Of a DNA stretch of 64,000 nt, positions 43,867 through 52,423 are shown one piece after another. The translations under genes were made by a program, and so were the position numbers. Below the pieces are notes generated by a model. That model ran no database searches, was not told the origin of the DNA, and saw only the letters and a program-made list of their open reading frames with translations. How positions within the stretch are numbered: the stretch's first letter is position 1; each line of letters opens with the position of its first letter. Source of the DNA: JACCXG01 sp963785755 (lineage in GTDB: Bacteria > Acidobacteriota > Vicinamibacteria > Vicinamibacterales > 2-12-FULL-66-21); the NCBI GenBank assembly GCA_963785755.1, contig CAWAXG010000013.1, positions 1,178,001 through 1,242,000 on the forward strand, in the 5' to 3' direction.

Positions 43867-45703
43867 GGTCGTCGCCGAAGAACTCCGACGCGTCGCGGTA
43901 CTGAAAGCCGAGGCGGCGGGCGAAGCCGGGATCCTGGGGGCCGGAACCGACATAGAGGCAGCGCGCAGGATCGAGCTGGTGGCGCCGTTGGAACACGACC
44001 CCGAGGCCGGGCAGCGGCTTGCGGCACCAGCACACCGGCGGGCCTCCGCCGTGCGGGCAGTATTCGATCTCGATCGCGACGGCTAACGACCGCCGCAGCT
44101 CCGCGTGAATCGCGTCCGCATCCGCCGCGGTCATCGAGCTCTCCGCGATCTCCGGCAGCCAGGACATCCCCAGCAGCTTCCAGCCTTCGGCTTCATAGCG
44201 CCGAAGCACGGCCCCGCGCTCGACGAATGCCTCGACATCCTGGGGCGACGCAGGCGTGCGACGCATCGATCGACTGCGATGCAGGATCCCATCGACCCAG
44301 ACGATGACCGCATGGTTGACGAACGAGGGATCGCGCCGGCGCTCGAACGGCACGATCTCGACGCTGGCAAATCCCTCCGACGGATCCGGCGGCTCGAGCT
44401 CGCGCTGGTAGCGGAACTGCACCGTCGGGCCGAATGCCGCCACGTCCTTGCGGCTCGCCGTCCGCAGTTCGTCAGGCCCCAGCAGGGCTCCATACCGCGA
44501 CACGATCCGCGAGACCGCGTTGATCTGCGAATCCTCGACGGTCGTCGAGAGCCACACACAGCGGACGGGAATGCCGCGGTCGCGCGCCGCCTGAATCACC
44601 GCGCCACGCGCCTTGCGCGAGACATATGTGTTGTCGAGGACGATGCGGGACGAGCCGGAGAGGATGGCGCGATCGACGGCCGGAAGCAATCCGTTGAGCG
44701 AGCCGCCGGTCTCGTCACGATTCAGGCGTGTATAGCCCTCGGCGACGAGCGATTGCGCCAGCGTGCTCTTGCCCGCGCCCGGCAATCCCATGACGATCAC
44801 GATCTCGCGGTCACGATGCCGGCTCTCCACAGCCGGCGATGGGGCCTTGCGGGCCCGCGCCGCGCGGCATGCCGGGAATCGTTCCGCCAGCCGATCACGC
44901 TCATCCTCCGTGAACACGATCGCGTGCGCACGGCCGATCGATCTGACGGTGTCGAGCCGCGTCGGACCCGGAAGCGGACATACGACGGGCGACAGGTCGA
45001 TGAGTGCAGCCAGCGCGATCTCGAATGGAGTGACGGCCCGATCGGCGGCCAACGCCATCAGCAGCGGATCGGAGACGACACGACGGTTGCGGTCTGGACC
45101 ACCGAACGGACGATAGGCGAGAAGCGTGATGCCGTTCGCCTCGCAGTGACCGAGGACGCCGCCCAACACCGCTGCATCCTGCCAGACGCTCAGCTCGACT
45201 TGCACCGACGCGATCCCGGTGATCTGCCGCGCCTCTTCGATCTGTCCCACGGTCACGTTGCAGAGGCCGATCGCCTCGACATGGCCGTCGCGCTTCAGCG
45301 CGTGCAGCGCGCGAACGCTGGTGGCCAGCGGAATCCGCGGATCCGGCGCATGGAGCTGGTAAAGGTGGATGCGGTCAACGCCGAGCGCCCGGCGGCTGGC
45401 CTGGCACGCGGATGTCAGGTGCCGCGCGCGACCGTCGGCGGCCCACCGCCCTTCCGGCCGGGTCAGGCCGCCTTTCGTGGCAATGCTCACGCGCGAGCGA
45501 TCGCCCGGCCAGGACTCCAGTGCGCGCGCGATCAGCCGCTCGTTGTGTCCGATGTCGGAGTCGTCTTGACAGTACGCGTCGGCGGTGTCGAGGAAGGTGA
45601 CGCCCGCGTCGAAGGCCGCGTGCAGCACCGCGATCCCGCGATCGTCGTCACGATCCGGGATGGTCGATAACCGCATGCACCCCATGGCGATGGTGCCGGT
45701 CAT
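43838..45703 (-). CDS. Three-domain fusion: aldo/keto reductase, P-loop polynucleotide-kinase-like, HAD (HisB/GmhB-like)
   Basis: Residues 1-285 are an aldo/keto reductase with the full tetrad: Asp39 and Tyr44 in FLDTADAYCQ, Lys77 in ATKGG, His118 in LYQLHAPDP. Residues 300-455 are a P-loop kinase with Walker A GLPGAGKST (306-314), LNRDETGG and LDNTYVSRKAR, as in the kinase part of polynucleotide kinase-phosphatases. Residues 466-612 resemble HAD phosphatases of the HisB/GmhB type, including the zinc-like motif CPH...CWCRKPLPG (Cys549, His551, Cys558, Cys560). Motif I reads VWVDGIL, so the nucleophile Asp is missing and the HAD part may be inactive. One uninterrupted frame of 621 codons encodes all three. 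The last nine residues come from a REP-like palindrome. The function is unknown. Confidence 0.82.
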   Translation of the reverse strand: MTGTIAMGCMRLSTIPDRDDDRGIAVLHAAFDAGVTFLDTADAYCQDDSDIGHNERLIARALESWPGDRSRVSIATKGGLTRPEGRWAADGRARHLTSACQASRRALGVDRIHLYQLHAPDPRIPLATSVRALHALKRDGHVEAIGLCNVTVGQIEEARQITGIASVQVELSVWQDAAVLGGVLGHCEANGITLLAYRPFGGPDRNRRVVSDPLLMALAADRAVTPFEIALAALIDLSPVVCPLPGPTRLDTVRSIGRAHAIVFTEDERDRLAERFPACRAARARKAPSPAVESRHRDREIVIVMGLPGAGKSTLAQSLVAEGYTRLNRDETGGSLNGLLPAVDRAILSGSSRIVLDNTYVSRKARGAVIQAARDRGIPVRCVWLSTTVEDSQINAVSRIVSRYGALLGPDELRTASRKDVAAFGPTVQFRYQRELEPPDPSEGFASVEIVPFERRRDPSFVNHAVIVWVDGILHRSRSMRRTPASPQDVEAFVERGAVLRRYEAEGWKLLGMSWLPEIAESSMTAADADAIHAELRRSLAVAIEIEYCPHGGGPPVCWCRKPLPGLGVVFQRRHQLDPARCLYVGSGPQDPGFARRLGFQYRDASEFFGDDRSAALQRRV

Positions 45704-45736
45704 TACGTGGCTGGCGGGACCTTATCGGTCAATGCT

Positions 45737-45827
45737 GTCAACTCCCAACCTCCAACTACCAACTCCCAAAGCGAGTCGCTCCCGGGCCTCTCACTTGGGA
45801 GTTGGTAGTTGGGAGTTGGAAGTTGAC
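45737..45827. repeat. CAACTCCCAA long hairpin, near-perfect 33-bp arms
   Basis: The left arm (45737-45769) and right arm (45795-45827) match at about 30 of 33 positions around a 25-nt loop. Both begin or end with GTCAAC/GTTGAC. It lies between the fusion gene start and the LVIVD gene stop, both on the minus strand, so it could end transcription of the LVIVD unit. Confidence 0.7.
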
Positions 45828-45843
45828 GCAAAACTCAAAATGT

Positions 45844-48126
45844 CTATCGCGCCGCCACCAGCTCCTGGACCGCGGTCGCCAGCATGCGCGTCTTCTCCCG
45901 ATCGGCGGCTCGAGGCGCTTCGGCACTGAGCTGCGTCGCCAGACGCTTGAGCGCCTGCGACCGCGGCTGCCCGGCCAGCTTCTCCGCGCTCGCGAGCTCC
46001 GTCCGCAGCGCGCCGATCCTTGCGGCCGCGAGCCCATTCGTGCGTTCGAGCTGGTCGAGGAACGCGCGCGCCTTGGCAAAGCTCGGCGGCCACACCAGCT
46101 TCCGCTGTTCCTGGGCGTTCAAGTAGTCGAAGCGGACGGTCTTCGCCGCGTCGAGCTCGTTCTGTGTCACCAGACCGCTCGGCAGCAACTCGAAGATGTC
46201 GAGGCCGCGGGCGATCTCCGAGCTCACGATCAGACCGTTGTACCAGTAGACCGACCACGATCCGGCGGTGATGAGCCGGGTGCCGTCCAGCGGTCCGCGG
46301 TCGAAGAACGCGATCTCCTTCGGCCTGGTCAGATCGGTCCACTCGAAGACCGAGATGCCCCCCTGATACCAGCCCTGGACCATGACCTCACGGCCCGGAA
46401 TCGGGATGAGCGATCCATTGTGCGCGACGCAGTTCTCGAACGACGTCTGCGCGGCCGGGATCTTGTAGTAACTCTTGAACTGCATCTTGTCTTTTTCGAG
46501 CGTGAACAGCGCGTTCGCTCCCCACTCCGGCTTGTCGGTCTCCCGGCATCTCGGCTGGGTGCCGCCTCCCCACTCGTCGCTGAACAGAATCTTCTTGCCG
46601 TCATTGCTGAACGTCGCGGAGTGCCAGAACGACATGTTGATGTCGGCGACCGCGTCGATGCGCAGCGGATGGGCGACCTCACGGATGTCGAGCAGCAGCC
46701 CATATCCACCGCAGGCGCCACCGGCAAGACCGATCTCCGGATACACCGTGATGTCATGGCACTGAGTCGGTCCCGTCGGCGGTCCACCTCGCCCGCCACC
46801 TCTGCCACCGCCCCGACCTTCGGCCGTTGTGGCCGGCGTGGCTGGTTCGGCCGGCGTGGCTGGTGCGGCCGTTGTGGCTGGTGCGGCCGTTGTGGCTGGT
46901 GTGGCCGTTGTGGCTGGTGTGGTCGTTGTGGCTGGTGTGGCTGTTGTGGCTGGTGTGGCCGGTGTGGCTGGCGCAGCTGCTCCAGCCGGCTCGGCGCCAG
47001 CGCGCCCTGCGGCAAACGGGTCGGCGTCGCCACTCTGTGCGGCCGCGCCACCGCGCCCCGGTTCCACTCGCCTCGGCGGCGGCGCCAGACCGTAGAAGAT
47101 TCGCGGCGAGCTCACGATGGCCGCCTTCTCGGGCGCCGCGACCGGAACCCTGATCACCTCGAGCCGGAAGCGCGCGGTGTTCGGATCCTCGATCGGACCG
47201 TCCTTGCAGCCAGGCAACTCTTCTTCCGATCGCACGCGCGAGGAGCCGGACACATAGATGTAGACGTTCGCCTTGTCGTTCGGATCGGTGACGACGGTGT
47301 GGGTGTGCGAGCCGCGGCAGGTCTGCACGTTCGCTATGTACTTCGGGGCCGCAATGTTCGAGATGTCGAAAATGCGGATGCCACGCAGGCGATCCTTGCT
47401 GACCGGCTCCGGCACGCCCTGGATGCCGCAGTCGAGACGCCCGGTCTGTCCTTCGCCAGACACGAAGAGCAGATGCTTGTATACGGAGACGTCACTCTGC
47501 GAGGCGGGGCACGTATAGGTCATGACCAGCGCAGGCTTCGCCGCATCGGTGATGTCGAAGATCTGGAAGCCGTTGTAGTTGCCCTGCACGACGTACTTCC
47601 CCGTGAACGCCAGGTCGGAGTTCGTGACCCCGAGGAACTGCGGCGATGGCGGCGTCGTCGAGACGAGCCGCATGTTCCAGGCAGCCTGACCGGCGTCCCA
47701 TCGCCCGGCGGCCAACCCGACCCGCGGATCCGGACTCGGGGCGGTCATCGACACGGTGGGCGTCACTGGCGGAGGCATGACGGCCGGGGGCGGTGTCGGT
47801 GGAGGTGGTGGATTGCCACGGCCTCGCCCGCCCCTGCCGGTCGGAGCCGTTGCTGCATCCGCGGGTGCCGGCGTGGCGGCGGGTTGTGGCGGCGTCGCGG
47901 CACTCTGCTGCGCCGTCGCAGCCGGCGGCGTCGCAGGTGTCGATGCCGGTGGCGTGGCTTCGCGGGCCGGCTGTGCCGGCGCGGGCGCCGGTGTGCTCAC
48001 GGGAGCGGCAACCGCGGCTGGAGGCGAAGCGGGCGGGGCTGGCGAAGCCGGAGACTGGGATTTCGACGCACACCCGACGACGACCACGCCGGCGGCGATC
48101 GCCGCGAGAACAAAAGACCTCATCAT
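45844..48126 (-). CDS. LVIVD-repeat beta-propeller lipoprotein
   Basis: The start ATG 48126 gives MMRSFVLAAIAAGVVVVGCAS, a lipoprotein signal with lipobox VVGC. A Pro/Ala-rich linker follows (to about residue 130), then LVIVD-type propeller blades (GFQIFDITDAAKPALVM, GIRIFDISNIAAPKYIANV, GISVFEWTDLTRPKEIAFF, GLDIFELLPSG) and a helical tail. Within the propeller is a second low-complexity insert of PATTATPATT type (46828-46985), encoded by an 18-bp tandem repeat. The 760-residue protein should be membrane-anchored on the outside. It lies 35 nt downstream of the DUF305 gene, in the same direction. Confidence 0.82.
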   Translation of the reverse strand: MMRSFVLAAIAAGVVVVGCASKSQSPASPAPPASPPAAVAAPVSTPAPAPAQPAREATPPASTPATPPAATAQQSAATPPQPAATPAPADAATAPTGRGGRGRGNPPPPPTPPPAVMPPPVTPTVSMTAPSPDPRVGLAAGRWDAGQAAWNMRLVSTTPPSPQFLGVTNSDLAFTGKYVVQGNYNGFQIFDITDAAKPALVMTYTCPASQSDVSVYKHLLFVSGEGQTGRLDCGIQGVPEPVSKDRLRGIRIFDISNIAAPKYIANVQTCRGSHTHTVVTDPNDKANVYIYVSGSSRVRSEEELPGCKDGPIEDPNTARFRLEVIRVPVAAPEKAAIVSSPRIFYGLAPPPRRVEPGRGGAAAQSGDADPFAAGRAGAEPAGAAAPATPATPATTATPATTTTPATTATPATTAAPATTAAPATPAEPATPATTAEGRGGGRGGGRGGPPTGPTQCHDITVYPEIGLAGGACGGYGLLLDIREVAHPLRIDAVADINMSFWHSATFSNDGKKILFSDEWGGGTQPRCRETDKPEWGANALFTLEKDKMQFKSYYKIPAAQTSFENCVAHNGSLIPIPGREVMVQGWYQGGISVFEWTDLTRPKEIAFFDRGPLDGTRLITAGSWSVYWYNGLIVSSEIARGLDIFELLPSGLVTQNELDAAKTVRFDYLNAQEQRKLVWPPSFAKARAFLDQLERTNGLAAARIGALRTELASAEKLAGQPRSQALKRLATQLSAEAPRAADREKTRMLATAVQELVAAR
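46828..46985. repeat. In-frame minisatellite (unit about 18 bp) within the LVIVD gene
   Basis: About nine copies of gttgtggctggtgtggcc-like units keep the reading frame and encode Pro-Ala-Thr repeats. The copy number is likely to vary between strains by slippage, changing linker length without breaking the gene. Confidence 0.75.
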
Positions 48127-48161
48127 GTGGACTCCGTAAATGCGAACGAACCGCCGCGATC

Positions 48162-48824
48162 TCATTGGGGACGTTTTTCCAGCCCGGCCAGCATTTTTTT
48201 CATGAACTCGATCTCGGTCGTCTGATCGGCATAGACGTCGGACGCAAACTTGAAGAGGTCGTCATCCTGGAGCGCGCCGTGCGACATGAAGAGGTCGTCG
48301 ACCATCTTCAGCGCCCCTTCGTGGTGGCGAATCATCGCGGCGAGGAAGAGGCGATCCCAGTCCGAGCCTCTGGCCTTGTCCAGGTGCGCAAGCTCTTCGG
48401 CGGTGAGCATGCCCGGCATCAGCATCTCGTGCTCGACGCCGTTCATCTTCATCCGGTGGTGCGTCGCCTTCGGGTCGGGAACGGTCTCGCCACGATCGCG
48501 AAGCCAGTTGCGCATCGATTCGATCTCGTCGCGCTGGGCGACCACCATCCGTTCGCAGAGGATGCGGATGTCCGGACGGGCTCCATGCGAGGCGGCCCAG
48601 CCCGCAATCAACACCGCCTGCGCATGGTGCGGGATCATCCCGGCCATGAACTCGACGTCGGCTGGACTATAAGGCTGGCGAACGAGATCGGGACGGGCCG
48701 CCGGCTCAGGTGCCTGACCGGTCTGCAGCACGTCCACGGTCGCCGCCCGGAGACTCGACGCGCCGACCGCCAGAATGACGACCACCGCCGCGATTGACTG
48801 CCACCGTAAGACGGGTGTGTCCAA
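48162..48824 (-). CDS. Exported DUF305 (ferritin-like) protein
   Basis: The 220-residue protein has an N-terminal signal segment (SIAAVVVILAVGASSLRAA) and two DUF305 motifs, VEFMAGMIPHHAQAVLIAGW and LFLAAMIRHHEGALKMVDDL, in a four-helix bundle. A final TTEIEFMKKMLAG completes it. The paired HH motifs are the known hallmark and may bind metal. DUF305 proteins are often found with copper-related genes, but none is seen here. It is 35 nt upstream of the LVIVD lipoprotein, so the two are probably co-transcribed. Confidence 0.88.
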   Translation of the reverse strand: MDTPVLRWQSIAAVVVILAVGASSLRAATVDVLQTGQAPEPAARPDLVRQPYSPADVEFMAGMIPHHAQAVLIAGWAASHGARPDIRILCERMVVAQRDEIESMRNWLRDRGETVPDPKATHHRMKMNGVEHEMLMPGMLTAEELAHLDKARGSDWDRLFLAAMIRHHEGALKMVDDLFMSHGALQDDDLFKFASDVYADQTTEIEFMKKMLAGLEKRPQ

Positions 48825-49019
48825 AGTGCGATCGATCGTATGGCATTCGACCGCTGCCGAGAAAGACCCACAGGAACCAGCCCGGCGTTTTCAGCCTTCG
48901 CCGAGGCCTCGCGAACGCGGAACTCTTTCTCGACCGTTCTCGACCGTCCGGGCACAATTGCAAGGGTTACAAGGAGGACGGAGGATGGGAGGCACAAACT
49001 ACTGCTCGCCGATCGGGCA

Positions 49020-49110
49020 ATGATCCCCGATCCCCGATCCCCGATCACCGATCAGATACCGATCACCGATCACGAACGAGCCCCAGTCCCGAGTCCCGAT
49101 TCGTGATCCC
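49020..49110. repeat. GGGATC/CCGATC degenerate repeat
   Basis: The sequence ccccgatccccgatccccgatcaccgatc and what follows fills the spacer up to the ADOP stop. The upstream spacer (48825-49019) contains no gene; it is the promoter side of the DUF305 gene. The family is shared with 20030, 21918, 34325 and 52180. Confidence 0.6.
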
Positions 49111-51770
49111 TATTCGCGCCGCAGCACTTCGACCGGATCCAGCCGCGCCGCCGATCGGGCCGGTAGCAGGCAGGCCAGCACCGCCACCGCGAACAGGAAT
49201 GCCGGCACGACGATGAACGTCAGCGGGTCGGCAGGGTCCACTCCGTACAACAACGTGGCGGCAAACCGCGTGACGCTCAGGGAAATCAGCAGGCCGAGCG
49301 CGATGCCGGCGAGCGCCAGCGTCGCGCCCTGTCTCAGGATCATCGTCAGGATCTCGCGCGGTGCCGCACCAATGGCCAGGCGGATGCCGAGCTCTCTCCG
49401 CCGCCGCGCAACGGCGAAGCTGATGACGCCGTAGACGCCGACCGTCGCAATCACCAAGCCGATCGAGCCGGCCGCGGCCGAGACCGCCGAGACCAGACGC
49501 GGCACGATCAACGCGTCGTTCACATGACTGCCCATCGTCCGGACGTCGAACACCGCCAGCGATCGATCGGCGCCCCGGATGACCTCGCGCAACTGATCGG
49601 CAGAAGCCGCGAGCGGCGGTCGCGACTTCACCACGAGCGTGACGCCCCGCGGGTTGTCGACCGCCGAGTACTCGTCGAGGATTGGCAGATAGATCGCCGG
49701 ACGCGGGGCTTCGCCGAACGTGCGGGACTTCGCCGTCGCGACCACTCCGACGATGTTCAGCTGCTTGCCGTCGCCGAGCACGCGGCGTCCGATCGGCGAC
49801 GTCCCGGCGAACGCGGCCGTGGCGAAGGCCTCGTTGACGATGGCGATGCCCTTCGCCGTCTGGTCGACCCGGAAGTCCGCTCCCGTGAGAAACGGAATCC
49901 CCATCGTCGTGAAGAACTCCGGCGCCACGCGGTAGATGTCCGTGCGGACGCGCGGCGCCTGCTTGTCGGCGGCGACTTCCTCCGACACGAAGTTCGAGTT
50001 GCTGATGATCATCGTCAGCGGAACGGTGGTGGTCAGCGTGGCGGACTCGACGCCAGGGACCACGCGGGCCGTGTCGAGAATGCTCCGGAGCAGCCGTTTC
50101 GATTCCGGGTCGGGCCGGTGATCCATGCCAGGATCGAACGCCAGCAGAAGCAGGTCGTGCTTCGTCAGCCCGAGATCGATCGCGCGGGTGACTTGCAGGT
50201 TGCGGAGAAAGAGTCCCATGCAGACAACCAGCACCGTGCAGATGGCAACCTGCGTCACGACCAGCCCACTGCGCAGTCCGAAGCGCGCTGTTGGAATTCT
50301 GCTGATCCGCGCATCCGCCTTCAGGTCGGTGATGACGTCGGCTTTCGTGGCCCGAAGGGCAGGGACCAGGCCAAAGGCGATGCCGGTCGCCAGCGTGAGA
50401 CCACTGCAGAAAAGCAGGACGCGGTAATCGAGGGACACCGAGAGATCCAGCGGCCATCCGAGCGGGATGCGGATGAACGCGAGGAGCGATGAGAGGTACG
50501 CGGCAATCGCCAGGCCGCCCGCGCCACCGAGCATGGCGAGCAGCAGGCTCTCGGTCAGCAGCTGCCGGATCAGCCGGCCGCGGCTGGCGCCGAGCGCCAT
50601 CCGTGCCGCGATCTCCCGCCGGCGCGCTGACGCTCTCCCGAGCAGCAGATTCGCGACGTTGCTGCACGCGGTCAGCAGCACGAGCGCGGTGACTGCCAGC
50701 GCCACCGAGAACACCGGTACCACGATGCCGCGGAGCCGCGAGTCGAGCTGTCCCGCGCGCTCGATATCGAATCCGCGATCGTCGGGGCGCCCATAGGTGG
50801 CGTTCAACCTGCGTGCGATGACGTCGATCTCGGCTCGCGCGGCTGACGCATCGGCGTCCGGTCGCAGTCTCGCTACCGCGCTGAGCCAGAAGCGCCGACG
50901 GTTCTCGGTCACGCGGCCGCTGCGTGCCTCGACTTCGTCAATCATCGAGAAGGGGATCCAGAACTCTGAACGGATTCCCAGATTCGTGCCGCGGAAGCCT
51001 CGTGCCGTGACGCCGATCACGGTGGCCGCGCGATTGTTGACGGCGACCTCGCGGCCGACGATCGCTGGATCGCCGGCGAAGCGCGTCCGCCAGAGGTCAT
51101 GGCTCAGCACGATGACGCGCGGCGCGCCGCGCGTGTCGTCACGGCCGGCGTCGAAGCCGCCGCCGAGCGCGAACCCTGGCCTCACGACCGAGAAATAGTC
51201 TGCGGTCACCATGGATCCCCAGTGCCGCTGCGGCACCTCACCCGTACCAATCGAGGCGGACAGCAGGTTCTTGCAGGCTGCGACGCCCTCGAAGGCACGC
51301 GCCTCGCGCAGATCGCGGAAATCCAGGTAGGAGAGATCGTTTGCTTCACCGGTGCGGCGGTCGATCTCCGACAGGCTCATCAGCCGTTCGGGCTCCGCGA
51401 CAGGCATCGGCTTGTAGACCGCGAAGTTGGCGATCGCAAAGATCGCCGAGCAGGCGCCGATGCCGAGCGCGGTCGATCCCACCGCGATCGCCGCGAATCC
51501 CGGGGCACGGCGGATCGTGCGCACCGCATACCGGAGATCCTGGAGCAGCGCATCGAGCGACGGAGTCCCCCAGATCGCGCGCATGTCTTCGCCGACCACC
51601 GTGCGGTTGCCGAACGCGCGCGCGGCCTTGGCGCGCGCGGCATCTGGCGACATCCCGGCGTCGCGGCGATCGTCCGCGGCGAGCTCCAGATGAGCGCGGA
51701 TCTCCCGCGCGATCTCGCGCTCACGCTGCTTGCGCGTCAGCGGCAGGCTGAACCAGTCTCGCCAACTCAT
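49110..51770 (-). CDS. ADOP-type ABC transporter permease with prefix domain
   Basis: The intact 886-residue protein has an N-terminal prefix domain (EIAREIRAHLELAADDRRDAG, SPDAARAKAARAFGNRTVV, residues 1-70) and LLQDLRYAVRTIRRAPGFAAIA leading into helix 1. The first MacB core is at about 115-340, the middle helices around ALVLLTACSNVANLLLGRAS, the second core at about 480-730, and the last helices include IGLVIATVGVYGVISFAVAR, with the end LDPVEVLRRE. It follows a PadR gene by 18 nt. This is the most complete PadR/ADOP pair in the window. Confidence 0.93.
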   Translation of the reverse strand: MSWRDWFSLPLTRKQREREIAREIRAHLELAADDRRDAGMSPDAARAKAARAFGNRTVVGEDMRAIWGTPSLDALLQDLRYAVRTIRRAPGFAAIAVGSTALGIGACSAIFAIANFAVYKPMPVAEPERLMSLSEIDRRTGEANDLSYLDFRDLREARAFEGVAACKNLLSASIGTGEVPQRHWGSMVTADYFSVVRPGFALGGGFDAGRDDTRGAPRVIVLSHDLWRTRFAGDPAIVGREVAVNNRAATVIGVTARGFRGTNLGIRSEFWIPFSMIDEVEARSGRVTENRRRFWLSAVARLRPDADASAARAEIDVIARRLNATYGRPDDRGFDIERAGQLDSRLRGIVVPVFSVALAVTALVLLTACSNVANLLLGRASARRREIAARMALGASRGRLIRQLLTESLLLAMLGGAGGLAIAAYLSSLLAFIRIPLGWPLDLSVSLDYRVLLFCSGLTLATGIAFGLVPALRATKADVITDLKADARISRIPTARFGLRSGLVVTQVAICTVLVVCMGLFLRNLQVTRAIDLGLTKHDLLLLAFDPGMDHRPDPESKRLLRSILDTARVVPGVESATLTTTVPLTMIISNSNFVSEEVAADKQAPRVRTDIYRVAPEFFTTMGIPFLTGADFRVDQTAKGIAIVNEAFATAAFAGTSPIGRRVLGDGKQLNIVGVVATAKSRTFGEAPRPAIYLPILDEYSAVDNPRGVTLVVKSRPPLAASADQLREVIRGADRSLAVFDVRTMGSHVNDALIVPRLVSAVSAAAGSIGLVIATVGVYGVISFAVARRRRELGIRLAIGAAPREILTMILRQGATLALAGIALGLLISLSVTRFAATLLYGVDPADPLTFIVVPAFLFAVAVLACLLPARSAARLDPVEVLRRE

Positions 51771-51788
51771 GTCATGTCTCCCTGGGGC

Positions 51789-52130
51789 TCACTCTGCGGT
51801 GCTGAGCACACCGGAGATCGCGTTGGAGAGGCGATCCCAGTAAGCACGCTGTTCCTCGAGCTGCTTCCGGCCGGCCCTGGTGAGCGAATAGAACCTCGCC
51901 TCCCGTCCGGTATCGGACGCGGCCCACTCCGCGCGCAGCCAGCGCCGCTTCTCGAGCCGGTGCAACGCGGGATACAGCGAACCCTGCTGGACCTGGAGCA
52001 CGGAGCCGGACATCTGCTGCAGCCGCTGGGCGATCGCGTAGCCGTGCGTCGGCCCGAGCGCGACCACTTTCAGGATCAGCATGTCGAGGGTGCCTTGGAG
52101 CAGGTCGGATCGCTGCGCGTCTGGTGCCAT
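51789..52130 (-). CDS. PadR-family transcriptional regulator
   Basis: The 113-residue protein is of the canonical ADOP-linked subtype: LLQGTLDMLILKVVALGPTHGY, QQGSLYPALHRLEKRRWLRAEW, GREARFYSLTRAGRKQLEEQ, and a C-terminal WDRLSNAISGVL helix. It lies 18 nt upstream of the ADOP gene and has a perfect dyad 11 nt before its start. It should repress its own operon. Confidence 0.93.
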   Translation of the reverse strand: MAPDAQRSDLLQGTLDMLILKVVALGPTHGYAIAQRLQQMSGSVLQVQQGSLYPALHRLEKRRWLRAEWAASDTGREARFYSLTRAGRKQLEEQRAYWDRLSNAISGVLSTAE

Positions 52131-52140
52131 ACCAAGGCAA

Positions 52141-52160
52141 TCTACACGTACATATGTAGA
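52141..52160. promoter_or_regulatory. PadR operator TCTACA-N8-TGTAGA with TACATATGTA core
   Basis: Two nested perfect dyads, TCTACA/TGTAGA at 52141-52146 and 52155-52160 and TACATATGTA at 52149-52158, lie just upstream of the PadR start. This is the ATGT/ACAT form expected for a PadR repressor. Confidence 0.6.
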
Positions 52161-52179
52161 GCGTCAAGGCGTCAGGTGC

Positions 52180-52380
52180 GATCGCGACGGGACTCGGGGC
52201 TCGGGACTCGGGCGGGTGTCGGGATCGGGGATTGAGTGTTCGCGTCGTGATCGGTGATCTCGGGGATCAGGGATCACGGGTCAGGGGTCGTCATGTGGCT
52301 CGGGACTCCGATCACAGCCTGCCGCGCCGAAGCGCGGAGCGCGAAGGCGGGTGGCTTCCGCCTTATCAGGCGGAAGGACT
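52180..52380. repeat. CGGGACTCGGGG repeat followed by REP-like palindromes
   Basis: From 52180 to 52310 there are ctcgggactcggg and gatcggggatcaggg words. At 52319-52345 is gccgcgccgaagcgcggagcgcg followed by aaggcggg, which shares its gcgcgaaggcggg end with the insert at 16069-16158. At 52348-52372 is a cttccgcc...ggcggaag palindrome like those at 10044. Three repeat families thus meet in one spacer. Confidence 0.55.
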
Positions 52381-52423
52381 CCCCTTTTTCCGCACCCTGG
52401 CTACTCCGGCGGAAAGGACTTCC

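Noticed and set aside
45802..48225. An 807-codon plus-strand frame opposite the LVIVD gene
   Set aside because: It is an Arg/Cys/Trp-rich antisense shadow created by high GC and the minisatellite; the minus strand has a lipobox and propeller motifs.
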